The notes: generated from the sequence alone by a model not told the origin. 64,000 nt of DNA from Prinia subflava (GCF_021018805.1 NC_086249.1:75170472-75234471); one strand, 5' to 3'. Positions 1 to 14,275 are shown, numbered from the stretch's first letter. Translations and numbers: made by a program.

Positions 1-3000
1 TCTAATCTATCAATTTAAATCAGACCACCCCAGCCAAGATTTTAGGTCAACTAATTCAGGTTTCCTTGTATCACAAATTAAAATACTGCATCACTAGGTT
101 TAAAAAGTCCTCTTTTTTCAGGTTCTATTCAGTTTGACAAGAAATTATTGGAGAAGATAGTTAACTCACAGAGATGAGAGGCTGTTCTCTGAAGTTATGG
201 GAGCAGTTATACCTGACAAGGGTTAAATTTCAACCTTCTGTAAAACTTCAACAAAACTAAATGTTCCCCATTAGTGGAACTAATGCCAGAATGATTCAAT
301 CTTCCAAACTCATTCTCACTGCTTAACTGCCAAAGCATTTTTCTGCCTTCCAGTACACACAACAAGCACTGGCTGGCATAACCATTACTTAAATACCTTG
401 GAACACGGAAGTAAATAGAACATTACCTGAAATAATAAATAAGTAAATAAAGCATTATTTAAATCAAGCAGATGTTATTTATTTAGTCTGTTTACATATA
501 TTTATCTGCAATGGAGTATCAGAGGGATAGTTGTAGAAAATGTCTGACTATGGGTATGCTCCAATTTCTCCCTCATAGAAAAAATCCTATTTTTCCACTT
601 GGTGTCACACCCTCCTCCTGATTTACACCTCCTTGGCCAAGTGCATCTGCACCAGCACTCTGACCTGATCAATGAGGTGAACCCATATCTCCGTGCCAGC
701 AGCAGGACCTGTGAGATGTGGCAGAGAGAGGGAGAAGTGACAGGCAGCTTGGCAATTTGAGAGGGTGGAAATTCTTGCCATGATTTGGTCTGCTCAGGGT
801 CTCACCACATGAAAGCATCATCCATCTCAGTGCAGGACATACATGCAGGCACATGAGCCAGCTGGCATTGACATGTGCTGCAGGCACTGTGGTATTACAA
901 GAAAACAGACCTGACTCTCAGAGTTAGTTATTACATCCCTCTTTAAAGGACTGGCTATTCATACTCCCAGCTTTGCACATTATTAAGTGCAACCATGATG
1001 AGTCAGCTCCAAAGTATCTCTTATCCTCTCAATAAGCTGCTAAGAGACCTTGGTGAAGTGACTACCTTCACTTGTTTATTTATATATATTTTAAAAAATC
1101 TCAGTTCTAACTACAAATGTGGGAGAAAACAAGCTGAAAGCAGCAGGCCCTCAGGTACTGCCAGATGTCATCCCTCAGATGAAGTCAGAGAGGCTGTATT
1201 AGACTTCTATTTGGCCAGAGGTGTTCCCTCTTGGGAACCTTAACATTCAACTTCCATCACCGTACTGTACACACTGGCAAAAGGCTTAATATTTTATTAA
1301 AGTATTTCACAAAATATCTTACCACATCATGACATGAAGCAGTCAGATGCGTTACTCCATCAGCAGAACCACCTCTGGCACACAAGTGCACGCTCACATA
1401 CTTTGTCCATACCTGATTCTCACTGGCTGAAATGGAAAGTCCTCTGAAGTGGATACGACAGGGAATCATTCACCAAGTTATCACCCTAAGATAAAACATT
1501 TGTGTGATGACGTGTCTCTTACTGAGGTCAAGAGGAGCCATATGAACACAAGAGTGCAGAACTTGACCCATCTTGTTCTTCATTTTCTTGGGAGACAGCC
1601 ACCACTGGCATGCAATCACAGTAGAAAAAACAGTTGTATTACAGGACTGTACTTTTTCAATACCTTTGCTTTTTATTTGACTTCTTCTGTCTTTCTGAGG
1701 CTTTTCCTTTGTCAAAGTTCTCCAAAATAGAAGGTTTCTGAGAAGGGGGGTAGAAAGGACACTGCCTGTTTAGAACATATTTTCTTATAAATGCATGAAT
1801 AAAGCACAAGTCACCTTTGTCAGATGGAAGGTTCTGGTGAAGTGGTGCGAGGTTTTTCATTATTTGGAGTGAATAAAGGCCCTTTTGATGGCATGCCACC
1901 TGTCACTCTTCCTTAACCAGCAGGTAGCCATTCTGACAGCACTGTGACAGCTGAATCCAGAACTTTTTCTTTAATATAATCTCCAAAATTCAATATAAGC
2001 AATTCTCTGCTAAGATCTAAAATTCTTTCATCTCCTGTCATAAACTATGCTTGAATTACAGTTCGTGAAAACTTGACACACACTTTTCAGCTATCCAGAA
2101 ACACTCACTTTTCTGATTGCCATTTCTTTACCTACGTACAAAAATTTTTTGAGACTTCCAGTTTTTTCTTTAGTTTGCTTCCCACCCTCTGCAGCTTAAT
2201 TTTTCAGTAGTCCAGAGAAGGTTGGGTTTTCAATTATAGAACATATCTATATAAATTAAGAAATATACCTCCATCCCAATAGCAAACTAACATTTCAGTC
2301 ATGAAACAGAAAAATGCAAGTGAGATCTTGGTTAGAGTTAATGAAAATAACATAGTGTTACATTTATTGTTCCTGAAAATTACAAAATTAATTTAGTAAA
2401 TTCACTTACAACCATTCTGACACTGGGATAAAAGGTTATACTGGTCTTTTTGTAAGATTTGTACAACAAGAAGCTTTATTTTCAGCTCAAAACACTCCAC
2501 TGTGTTGTGACACAGTGATGTACTATTATCTCAGTTCCCTGACACCATCACTTGCATTAGTGAACTTCCAGCCCACGTACAATAGGAGACACACTGTCAT
2601 TTCACAATGTGACAGAAACCAAGGCAGCAGGAAAAAACCTGAACATCCTGGTTCTACAGCAAAGACATATTTTTGTGTGATTAGACTACTTGTAAAAATT
2701 CAGTCATCTTTCACTGAGTTTTAATTACTCAAGACTCAGCTTCATGTAGTGTTAATCTTTTCCACCTAGAACATACCTAAAGCTTATTATAGTTCATCCT
2801 TTGGCACAGGAACTGAAATTAGTTACCAAATTGCTCTTTCTGCAAATTTGCATATTAAGCATGGATTGGTGATTAGAACACTCAAAAACAGTCATTAATC
2901 CATTTTGCTGTACTAATCTGTATGCTTGGGATAGTTGCAGCTTTTCTAGCAATACATGTAAAGTTCAAAAAGCTTCCTTTAAAAAACACATTAGAACTGA

Positions 3001-4091
3001 CATTCTAGTTGTTTGAAAGATCTTTCTGTAAGGCAGCTGATGAAATACCAAAGAAGGCTTGGATTGCACAAGTATTACATTCAGCAGGAAAACCCACTAT
3101 AGTGGTTACTACATTCCTAATAGATAACATTTGAAATGGAGGGGAAAAAAAAAAAGATAAATCTAGGGACACATACATATGATGGAGAAATAAAAAGATT
3201 TAATCTTTAAATCAGAATTATTTTAATTCCAGTAAACACTAACTGAACAACAATAACCACATATATTTCAGCTGTATAGATTAAATTCTATGAAAAAATT
3301 AAAGTTGTGATAATTTGTGATCTGGTTTTACTTGCTTAGCTCATTGAGGATGAAAGGGCTCAGTGTGAGCTGTGAAGAAATTTAGCCCAGGAATCAGATG
3401 GGTAAGTTTAAGTTTCTATTCTATGCACAAAGATCACAAATTCTATTGGGGTTTTCTTGTCCCAAGGATAGACATGCTCAGAATAGTTCCACAATGAGAC
3501 AGAACCACGAGGTCAGTGGTAGTATAATTCTGTAACTTTGGGAACCTAGTGACAACACTAGCTGCTAATGCAACTCCATGGACATGATAAAGTTACTGAA
3601 TTCACAAAAGATAAAAATTTAAGGGTTATCTACAAAAAATTTGACTGAAACATGTATTTTTTAAAACTCTATTTGCAAAGGTGAACAAACAATACACTGT
3701 TTACCTTCCTTGAAATTTTAAGCCTCATGGAGAAATTAGGTTTCCAGTTTAGATTGGTTTAAATATTGCACAAACCCTTATCAAAGCATTTTGACTGCAT
3801 TTCTTAACCAGTGTAGAATCATGCTTGGAGTAGTCTTCTATGTTTGTATATTTTTTTGAAGATCATGCAGGAATTAAATACAATGTGTTTTACATAAACT
3901 TGACATATAATTGTATTAGCCATAAAAAATATGTTCCAAATTACACCACCTGATCCTATAAAATGCTCAGTTATGTAGAAAACCAGTGATATTTATCCTT
4001 TTTTATTTTATGCATTTATGCTTATTGCAATTCTCTTAATCTTTAAAATATTAATTTATGGATTGGCACAATTTCAATTCAATTCCAATTC

Positions 4092-4113
4092 AACTCCAAT
4101 TTCAATTGGAGTT
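4092..4113. repeat. Perfect 10-bp inverted repeat
   Basis: AACTCCAATT is followed by TC and then its exact reverse complement AATTGGAGTT. It sits at the end of a short degenerate run of TTCAA/TTCCAA units (about 4072-4104), so it probably arose from that low-complexity tract. Confidence 0.8.
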
Positions 4114-7100
4114 TTTACAACAATTCAGGCAAAGTCTTTATTTTAGCTTTCTGTAAATATACATGCTTTAATTGTCACAAAATTTGCTTAATCGTTTATA
4201 ATCTGTGGCCAAATGGAGGGATGAGGTTCAGAATTTTTTCTCATAATATACTCTTTGTTCAAAAAAATCACCATTTAAAATCTAATTTCCACAGCATTTA
4301 ACAGCAGCTTCACTGTAAAAAAATATTCTGCTTCAAAGATGTTGAAAATTTGCTAAACCTAAACAGATTAACTCCTGGCAAAATATAATGCTTGCAGATG
4401 AAAAACAGCAATGTAATTTTGTTCTGTAACACTTGTAAATACACACACTTTTAAAATAGAGAATTACAAATTATTTTATATTAGAAGTAATCTAGTTTTA
4501 CTTCTGGCCCACTGCTAATAAGGGTTGATGGCACATGCATGATGGAACAGTGTTGCAGCTAAGATAGTCATGATCAACGTCCCCAGGCAGAAATCAAGAC
4601 AAGAAATCTGTGCCTGATTCATTTTCACTCATCCAGGCATTCTTGCTACCCCCTGTAACAATCATCACTCAGTGCAGCAAAGTTAATCTAAAAAAGAGGT
4701 GTTTTTATCACTAAATACACCATTGTGATTAATTTATCTAACACATCATTATTAACAAAGTTTTGCATTTTATGTACCTTGCTTGCAAACACTGGAACTT
4801 ATCTTCATTGAAGGTTATAATAATGTAATCCAACAGCAAATAAAATAAAACATTCTTTAAATATTTAGCTTTCCAAAAGAAACACTTTTTTCTTTTGAAA
4901 CTGCTTAGTGTATGACATTTACACACATACTTATTCTTCTCTAGACATACAGTGAAATATCCTTCTCTAAATTATGCAACTTCTTCTTCTTGCCTCTGTC
5001 TTTTTTTCAGCCAATATCAGGACCTTCATGAGTGATACCTGAAATCTCCTCATAAACATTTCAGGACATAAGCTAGGGTCCCTTGGATGTAACATATGGA
5101 TAACAACAGTGTAAAACTCAATTACTGTGTCATATTGAGCTATAAGGAATGCTTTGTTTTGTCTTTTCTAAAGTAATACCTTGGGATTGAAATGATCAGG
5201 TGGCTTCCTCCAATTTGGACTTCTTTTTCAAAATATTATAGGATATGTAGAGTAAATATTCAAATCTTGGAGACTATACAGGTCTATATTTATACAACAG
5301 CTTGAAAGAAACTTTCAATTTAACATAACAAAATGTGCATTTTTCTTAGATCACATCCAACGTACTCTAGTGACAGTTTTTTTAAATGGAAAAACTGCAG
5401 CATGTCCAAAAGTGAAACACAATTATTTTGCTACCTTTTTTGAAACAATGTAATGAAGCATCTCCCATGCTTACTTCATAAGACAGAATACTGTTGTACA
5501 AACTTAGGAATCACATATTATCATGTTCAAGCAAGCAAACACACTAGAAAATTCAGATTATTGATATACACTGAAAATGGACAGCAATTTTGTGTCCTCT
5601 CACTGCTATTAAATGTTCAATTAATCCAAGTTTTTAAGGTAATCTTTATCTGAACTCTTATAATTATGTTACTTAAAGAATGATCTGTCCTTTGCTAAAG
5701 CTTTCTGTACATCTGTAGCAGAACTAGGTCCATCAAGTGCAACATTATTTTATATATCATGCTCCATTGCATTAGTCTATATGAAATTATGTTAAAAAGT
5801 GATAGGTTCTGAATTCACTTAATATGGCTTTCTGCTGAAAATTATTTAAGAAGCAGTCCAGTGCTTCTTGCTAGACAAGTTATTGAAATAAAGACAATTT
5901 CATAGCACAGCCATCCAACTCTTCACCAGTGTGTGCTTATCTTTTAGTCTTTGGTTGTTTGAGACTGCTGTCCAAATCCATGAGCATATTGTGGTCATAT
6001 GAGCAACATGAAGCTTAAGCCAACCAAAAAAAAATACTTAGGTTGAAGTATTGTTATCAGGCAACAAAAGTCACTTATTTGACTCAGAGTGTTATAATGG
6101 CCCACACAAGCTCTTTTGAAAATAAAGTCAAAGTCCTGATGAATGTAGGTTCCATCAAAGTTTACACACCCCATAACTTCCAGGAAAACAAATTTAGCAG
6201 AAAAATGTAGTTTCTTTAGTTCCAGCATATTTTTTGTACATTGAAGTAGTAAAAATGAGATGGAAGTAAATATCACCAAATTATCAAGATTTAACTTCTG
6301 TTGAGAATTGCACATGAAAAATGCTGAAAATAGTGCATGATGTGACTATAGATTTGGTACAGTGCTTTCCACAGCATTCCACAGGGATCAGTTCAGTTCC
6401 ATAATATTCCAAGGGAATATGCCACTTTTTAGGTAAATTGATGCAAATTCTATTAAAATTTATTTTGGTTTTAGCAATAACTCTGGAGTTTTTTGCATTC
6501 TACAAGACAAAGGGAGAATAAATATGATGGAGGTTAACAGATGGCTGATAACTACTGGAGTCTCTATCTCAACAATACTTAATCAGTTGAAATACATTAA
6601 GATTATGATAGAAGTTTAGCTTACAACTATCCAGACATGAATCTACATTTGGCCATATGGTAAATTTAACACATGGAGGGTGGAGGAATGATTATTTATA
6701 CCATCCAGCTAAAAATGTTTGATTTGTAGTTTCTCTAAGCAGCCTACATAGCTCAGGTGCTCTGAATCACCCTCTGGAAGAGCCAAATTCTCTCCATTGA
6801 CTGCCTTGAGAGTCTTGTCTCAGATGTTTGGCAGTTCAATCAGATTATGCAAATCTCCCCATTCTCCTCCTCCATCTGTCCCCCACACACATCTATACAT
6901 ACAGCTCACCCCTAAGAGCTTTTAGAGAGGATGCAGTAATGGGAGAACAGCAGATTAATGCTGCATAGAGCCCACAGGACACCTCAGTGTTTACTGTTTC
7001 ATCTCCTGTCATTGCTACTAAAAGACACACTACAGTTTAATAACTGATAGGAAGGAAAGTTCACTCAGAGATATGAATTGAATAAAGCCAATGTTTGGAG

Positions 7101-8239
7101 CAGAATACTTAAGGTATCCTTCACTTCTGCTTTTTACTCCTGTGCATGAAAGTCTAGGACACAGAGCTGAATACCATAAGGGTGAGAGTTACAATACTGG
7201 GGTAGGTAGAACAGTCTTCAAAACACTTTCTGAGAGAAAGAGGTATACATAAATTAGGCAAGCAGTTTTACATAATTAGAAAATTATGTCTTCAAAAGAC
7301 TTCTACAAAAGAGAGCACTAATCTCAAATTAATTTGAGAGTGTGCATTCTTATATTTTTATTGCCCCATTTCAATGCCCAACATTTGAAAAATCTCTTTT
7401 CTTCAAAGTCCTATAAACCAAGATATAGCCTTTAAAACATTGCAAAATATGACAATGTGTGTGATTGCCAAATAATTCTTTCAATTAATTTTCCTCTTTA
7501 TAGCCTGTCTTTGTAAATAATTCACACTACAAACCTGCATTATCCCAATTTTATTACGGATTTCCCAAAGAATTCAAGTCACTGACGTCCTCACATACTC
7601 TTTAAATACCAATTTCCAGAGGAAACCAGTATTTCAAGCACATCAATGAATGAGCTGGGAAATACCTAGTTGGAAAATGTTTGTTAGACCTCTGTTATAC
7701 TTTTAAATGTAGAACAAATCACACATTGTAACATTATGCTTCTAATTTCAGTGAATAACACTTTCTTCCCTTAGTAAGTAGAAGCTGGAGAGACAGGCAC
7801 TACTTGTCAAACCACATAGTTATTCCTGGAGAGGCTGAAATACAGTAAAAAATTCAAATATATGTATGAACAAAAAGTAAACTGAGCGCCACTTACATTT
7901 CTCTCTTTCCTCACCCTGCTGCACAGCCTAGCCACAGTAATGCCACCTGCCTCTGCCTGCACCCATCAGAAGGAAGCAAAGTGCTAAGGGACACAGCAAA
8001 TGAGGGCAATCAGTGCCCTCAGGTGGGATGTCATTACAGGTCAAATTACTGAGAGCACCTACCCTGAAATCTGACTTGCCTAAGATTCTGATTCAGGCTA
8101 AAGTAAGATTTGGGACTTGCTCACAAAGATACTCTCTGCAAGTGGTAATACCCGAACAACCAAAGATTTCCTACCTGAATATATTTTCTGTCAGAAAAGA
8201 CAGTATCAGTTAACAAAACTCCCCTGCAGGAGCACACTG

Positions 8240-8253
8240 ATTGCCATAGCAAT
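8240..8253. promoter_or_regulatory. RFX-like near-palindrome
   Basis: ATTGCCATAGCAAT resembles the RFX X-box (GTTGCCATGGCAAC) with three differences and keeps the two half-sites in the right spacing. A single 14-mer of this quality can occur by chance in 64 kb, so binding is only a possibility. Confidence 0.25.
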
Positions 8254-8404
8254 GCCATCTGAAAAGTCAGCCATGAATTTTCTTCAAAGGAAAAATATTG
8301 GCTGTGTCAGTGGACTCTGCCTGTTGTACAGCATTGTAGTCAATCTTTTGCTCTGTGATGTTATCAAAAGACACAGGCAAAAACTGAAATACAGGAAATT
8401 TCAC

Positions 8405-8625
8405 TTTAATTAATAATAATAAAAAAATTTCTTCACCGTGGCCATGTTTATTGCTAATGGAACATGCTGTCCAGAGATGCTGTGGATCTCCATCTGTAGA
8501 GATATTTAAAGCACAACTGGACACAGTGCTGGCAACCTGCTGTATCTGACCCTGTGCTGAGTTTGTTTAAGACCAGATGATCCTCTGAGATTCCTTCCAG
8601 AGTGAACCATGCTGTGATTCCTCTC
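8405..8625 (+). mobile_element. CR1 LINE, 3' terminal fragment
   Basis: The segment keeps recognisable CR1 3'-end phrases: gaacatgctgtccagagatgctgtggatctcc, the stretch on the inner reading frame ending with accagatgatcctctgagatt, and ccttccagagtgaaccatgctgtgattcc at the end. It is heavily diverged and 5' truncated, as most avian CR1 copies are. It lies antisense to GABRG3. Boundaries are approximate. Confidence 0.8.
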
Positions 8626-11425
8626 ACCTATTGCCACCACACAGCCTAAGAAGAGGTAAAAAATGCCCTAGTAAAAACTAATATGTTAGTGGATGCTGGA
8701 GTGAAAATAAGTAAATGAGAAATGTAGTTTTATTAGAGATACGAGTAGAGAAATGGTTTGTTTTCATTCAGAATAGATTATTTCCTATTACTAGTGGTAA
8801 TACTTATGAGGAGCTCTGTGTTTTCATTGTACCACACACTCTGGTCTAATTTGCAGTGGGATTTTCTTCATTTTACCTCAGATTACATTCTCCAGGAAGC
8901 CAATGAATATATCTACTTTCAATCTCTCCTTTCTTTCCAGATATCATGCATTGATTAGATGAAATATTACACTCAATACAACAGTGGAGGACAAGAAGGA
9001 AAGCTATAATTTAATTAAAGGATTGATTCAGCATTTTAACTGACATATTACTGTTCCCTCACACTTGTGATTTGAAAAAAATCAGTCTGTCTATCATTTA
9101 TCTCTCTGTGGCTGGGCCTAAAAAAGAGAAATTGTTAGCATATTTATATCAGTGTAACTACCTTAGTAAGTATAGAGGACATTGTAAAAGGAGAATGATC
9201 TTTGTAAAGAATCTCTGCAACAGGAAAATCTTTCCATAGACTACTCTTGGAATATCCTGATAACCCATTTTAACTAAGCACTTTCTTTTCTTCTTGAAAT
9301 TCTAGATGTGAGATGGGTTTGGGAAATATATCTCTCAATTCCAAGCATTGAGATATTCCTATTAAGAGCAAAATCATCAAAAGAGATACAGGTATTTATT
9401 TACGGATGAGGTACAGCATGATACCATGGATATCCATGCTCAGAATACAGAGGAGGAATAAATATATGTTTTTCTTCATATGTTGTTGGGAAAACATTTT
9501 ATTCTCTGTTGGTCATTTGAGAAATCGTTGTTGTTTTAATATCTGTCATGGATTACACCTGATTTGAGAATGTAAAGACTTCATTGTTCTCATATACAGG
9601 GTTTAAATTGAGCAAAATGAAGTTAAAGGGATAAGATCATTAGAAAATAAGTATTTTTCAAATAACAATAACATCAGTAGCGACAATCTTGAGGGTTTTA
9701 TTTAAATGAAACTGAAAGTAGGAAGCAACTCTAGAAGAGAAGATTTTAGAAAATATGGACAGGTCTACATTGGGGAAAAGTTTGGGAAACAGATGTCCTA
9801 AAGAAAGCTCACAAACTATTTCTTTCACACACACGCCTTTTTGTTTTTCCTGCAAATTGTAAAACTCAGTTATAAATAATTAAATTAAACTTTTTTTCTG
9901 CTAACCTGAAATTATGAATCATCTATTTGAATAACCAGAAGAGGAAATACCAAAAAATTGAAAAAAAATCCACAAGATTCTATTGATTAAAATTTGTTAT
10001 AGATGTAGCCAATAGGATTTTCATTTTTCTCTAATGCTGTTCTTTTACTGTAAAGTCCTAAATCCTAGATACTTCCACTTACGTGGCTTGGTAACAAATA
10101 AAAGCCACTTAACACTGTGCTATCCAGAGATTATATTACATAGAGCCATGGGCAAAAAACAGCCTCTTGATAAGTAGCTAAATGGGAACAAGCTGACGGT
10201 GTTTTGATTTGTAGCAGGACTGCTTTTCCCTTATCTACTGGGTTATTAAAATCCACATGCTGATGTATTGAAATAACCTTTTAAAGAAGAAGGTGACTTT
10301 GTGCCTGGAAAAATTTGACCTACTCATACTGTTTCAGCAGAGTGCACAAAACATCTAGTGACACAGAAGTGAGGACAGAACAGAGCTTCAAATCCCTTTC
10401 CATTCTTTTTCCATTCTGCAAATCTCTCTATTGAGCATGGCCAGGGTCATTCAGCACACTGTCACACTCGAGAAGGCATTCGGCTCGCTCAGGCAAAAAG
10501 CGAATTTCCCAGTCTGAAGCATGTAGGTACAGGTCAGGTATGGAATGGGGAACAAAAACCCCAGTTCAATCCAGTAAATTCAACAGTCAAACTAAGTAAA
10601 ACCAAGGTTTAGCTGTGATGCTCAGCCCTGAGATTTCTTCCTGTGGCTGATGAAGATCAGGATTTTTCCAGCCCCTCTATGAATGCAGAATAGAGAAAAC
10701 CTGACATCTTGCTGGTGGCAAGGGAGAGTAGGGTATTGCAGTAAGAGACATAGAGAAGGTTGAAAATAATCAAAACACCTCCTCCATTATCTAAGTAACT
10801 AAATCTGTTAAAGGCAGAGTTCAGAGAATGAGCAAAGAACTTTGATGACTTTGTGAAGTATTTTTCAGACAAGTATAACATTTTCTTTCCATTAAGTAGA
10901 ATCACATTCATTGTCTAATGAATTCTCCCTGAACTGGAACACAGCAAGACAAAATGTTTGCCAGTTCTCCCCATCTAGAAATCTGAATAGATTAGTGTTA
11001 AAATGACATTGCAGAGATTGAGATTATCCTCTGCCCACAAGAATATTTAAAACCCACATTTTTCACATACAGATTTTCTAAAATTGATAAAAAATACTTC
11101 ACTTGTGGACAAGCTGGAAACAGCTGGTCTAAACTGACTAGTTTAGACTAGATTTCACCTAGTTTTAAACAACTACCCCATTCTCACTGTCATTCTGGAT
11201 AGTGCAATTTAGAGCTGTGACTAGCAAGCTAAAGCCCAAGAAAGACGTAATAGGAATCCTCATCTAATTTTAACAGAGAAAAGTCAGAAGTCTTTTGAGA
11301 CAATATAATTAATACATAATTGAATGTTGTTCAAACAACTCTAATGGAATCCACATGATGCTTTTTCAATAAAAATACCCATTTGCAGGGAAAGTATTTT
11401 CTATAAAAGAAACATTAAGCTATAA
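8626..11425 (-). other. Intronic, no recognised gene
   Basis: AT-rich sequence between two CR1 fragments. Nothing was recognised on either strand. Confidence 0.6.
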
Positions 11426-11878
11426 GAGAGAGTTCAAAGAGGGCCATGAGGAAGGTGAAGGCTCTGGAGGGGAAATCTTATGAGAAGCTGCTGAGGACAA
11501 GTGGCTTTTTCAGGCTGGAGAAGACATGACTGATGGAAGACCTCATGGCAGTCTCCAACATCCTCATGAGGGGAAGAGGAGAGGCAGGTTCTGATCTGTC
11601 TCTGTGGTGACCAGAGACAGGACCCAAAGGAATGGCCTGAAGCTGAGTCAGGGGAAGTTCAGGTTGGATACCAAAAAAAGGGGTTTTATCCAGAAAATGG
11701 TTGGGCACTGGAACAGCTCCCAGGGAAGCGGTCACAGAGCCAGCCTGACAGAGTTCAAGAAGCATTTGGATAACACTCTTAAGCACATGGGTGTGCTTGG
11801 GGCAGGAGTTGGGCTTGATGATCCTGATGGGTCCCTTCCAGCCAAGCATATCCTTTGATTCTGATTCTGTGACTAAAT
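11426..11878 (+). mobile_element. CR1 LINE, 3' fragment (~450 bp)
   Basis: Successive landmarks match the CR1 ORF2 end and 3' UTR in order. They are agggccatgaggaaggtga near the start, the gagaagctgctgaggac stretch, ttcaggctggagaagac, gttcaggttggataccaa, actggaacagctcccaggg, gggcttgatgatcctgatgg, and a tail of gattctgattctgtgact. The tail is the degenerate form of the short direct repeat that ends CR1 elements. The copy is 5' truncated, has no intact frame and is antisense to GABRG3. Confidence 0.92.
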
Positions 11879-13569
11879 GCACACCCCGTTTTCAGACATT
11901 CACATAACCTGATAAAAGACTGCTTCACTTTAGTTTCTTCATCCACAAGCCACCACAGCCTTAGTTGGTCTTAGCAGTCCCTGTGAGTCACAGATGGTTA
12001 TGACTCCATCACTTCTACATGTAGACAAAAAGGCACTACTTTTCACTGCTCTCACAGATCCCTGAAGAACCACATTACCTCTTTTATGCTTACTGGTGCA
12101 AGCATCTGTGTGGGAAGGTCTAAAAGCAATACCTCAACATCAGTGCAGGGCATAGTATTCTCCAAGGCTAAATTAAGCCCCAGATACAGTTGACATAAAA
12201 CAATGTGAACAAAGCACTCTTATTCAAGTGTTTCAATTACTGTGTTCCATCAAACAAAATAAAATGCCAGCTATGAGACAGCTAAAGAAAAAAGATAATC
12301 ATGAAATTAAATCAATGAGCTGATTTCACTAAAACAAGATTTGACAAAATTTAAACACCTCCTGTGAATATGTGGCTCTGTGATCAAAGTAAGCTTTTTC
12401 TTCTAAGTCTCCACCAATGCAGTGATTGTGACTGACCTTGGGTATTACTAGTTCAGAATCCAATTTGAGAACACTCCAAAAAATGGTTTCTGTGTTGAGA
12501 CAGTGTGGCTGCAAAGGATCCTTGAAAAGCTCAGGCCAATGAGTTGAGATCATCAACTGAATGACTGATCCTAAGGAATCATGGTGAACACCCTTCAGGA
12601 AGCCCTTTTTATCACAGGCTGTGCTGACTCTAAGGTTTGAGGAATAGTTGAAATATTGATATTTCAGATTGGGTAAATGGCATTTGTCTGGATCATGCTT
12701 CCTTATAACAGTCAAAGGAACAGATATAGATTTATTTTTAATCTTGTTATACATTCATTTGGTATTTTGTTTTAAATAATGGAATGCATAGAAGACTCTC
12801 ATTGTAAAAGAAATAGAAAATAAGGGAGCAATTACTTTAGGCTAAATAGAACACAAGTGAAATTCCATGTGTCTGGTAAGCTAAATACTTGGTCCCTATA
12901 CAAATTTTTACTTAAAATTTTAAGGTTTATTTAAAGTAGAAAGAGAAACACTACTAAGCAGGAAACAGTGATTTGAAAGAGGAAGATAACTGAAGAATCT
13001 CCTACTTCATGGAACCCATAGCTGAAGGTCTCCTCAAGATGGAAAACAATGAGAAAAACATTGACTAAAACTTAGTGGAGTAATAGATGCCAGACAGTAC
13101 TTCCTCTGACCTGGGAACAGGGAAGAGGATGTTTGCCCTGAATATACATGCACAGACAACTTTTGTTCTGTTTTCCATCATCTGGACTGTATTTTGAAGT
13201 GAGATTTGCCTCTATTTGCTATTCAGAAGAAAAATATCTAAATGGAAGTGCATATCATGCCAAGGTGATATATTGCTTACCAGTTCTTATTCATTGCTCC
13301 TGATTGAATTTGAGACAGAAAACTTATTGATGAGATAAAAATATCTTTTCTGTCACTTACACAGGAGATGACAGAAAGAAAGTGATACTGAACACTGACA
13401 TACACCATAAGCACAAGGATTAAATATGGCTAGATGGTGTTTCAGTGATTAGTATTACCTGGCCAGCTGCTTCTTGCTATGGTGAGTTTTGGCTTAGAGA
13501 AAATGAAATAACCTTCAATGTTATTTGGCATCTGAAAAAATAAAAACACAGGCACTTGGGTCACAACAA
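11879..13569 (-). other. Intronic, with one unassigned 141-codon frame
   Basis: The minus-strand frame at 12329-12754 (141 codons) is longer than most here but shows no domain, repeat or conserved family motif that I recognise, and no convincing splice sites in frame. The rest of the stretch is AT-rich with nothing assigned. Confidence 0.5.
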
Positions 13570-14275
13570 CCCTATGAAGTGCTACAGGCTTGTGGAAGAG
13601 TGTCTGGAAAGCTGCCCAACAGAATAGGACCTGGGAGCTGACAGTGGCTGAACACGAGCCAGTGTGTGCCCAGGTGGCCAAGAAGGGCAATGGTTCACAT
13701 CAGCAGTGCAGCCAGCAGGACCAGGGTACTGACTGTCCCTCTGTGCTCAGCACTGGTGAGGCCACACCTCAAATTCTGGGTCCAATTCTGGTCACCTCAC
13801 TGCAAGAAAGACATTGAGGTGCTGTCCAGAGAAGGGCAATGGAGCTCTGGAAGAATCTGGAGCACAGTTCTTATGAGGACAGCTGAGGGCTGTTTAGCCT
13901 GGAAATGAATGTATTTATTGCTCTCTACAGCTACCTGAAAGGAGGATGTAACTGGGTAGGGAGTGGTCTCTTTTCCCAAGTAACAAGCAACAGGACAAAA
14001 GGAAATGGTCTAAAGTTGTGCCAGTAATGGCTGCAATTAGGAATGTTGTCTAATATCCTAATTGGGTATCAAGAAAAATTTTCTTCACTGAAAGAGTGTT
14101 AAGCACTGGAACAAGCTGCTCAGGGAAGTGGTCAAATCATCATCACTGGAAGTATTTAAAAGACATGCAGATGTGGCACTTGGGGACACAGTTTAGTGAT
14201 GGACTTGGCAGTGTTGGGTAAATGGTTGGACTTGATCTTAGATGTCCTTTCCAACCTGAATGACTCTGTGAACAA
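13570..14275 (+). mobile_element. CR1 LINE, 3' fragment with end of ORF2 (~700 bp)
   Basis: This is the longest CR1 copy in the window. Translated on the plus strand, 13710-13830 gives phrases typical of the CR1 ORF2 C-terminal end, such as [17 protein letters not shown] and KKDIEVL. Downstream nucleotide landmarks follow in the right order: attgctctctacagctacctgaaaggagg in outline, ttcccaagtaacaagcaaca, aaattttcttcactgaaaga, tggaagtatttaaaagacat, and the 3' tail tcctttccaacctgaatgac. Frameshifts and stops break the coding part, so it is inactive. It lies antisense to GABRG3. Confidence 0.93.

Larger units (their letters stand above)
1..8404 (-). other. Intronic, AT-rich, no recognised gene
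   Basis: Inferred to be the distal part of GABRG3 intron 5. All frames longer than 60 codons lack recognisable motifs and stop quickly. I see no CR1 end, tRNA-like sequence or LTR. Local items are a short palindrome at 4092-4113 and an RFX-like near-palindrome at 8240-8253. Confidence 0.6.

Noticed and set aside
11478..11882. 134-codon minus-strand frame
   Set aside because: It is antisense to the CR1 3' fragment. CR1 3' ends often leave open antisense frames.
13442..13979. Several short frames on both strands
   Set aside because: They lie in or beside the CR1 ORF2 end. Only the plus-strand peptide phrases are meaningful, as CR1 remnants.
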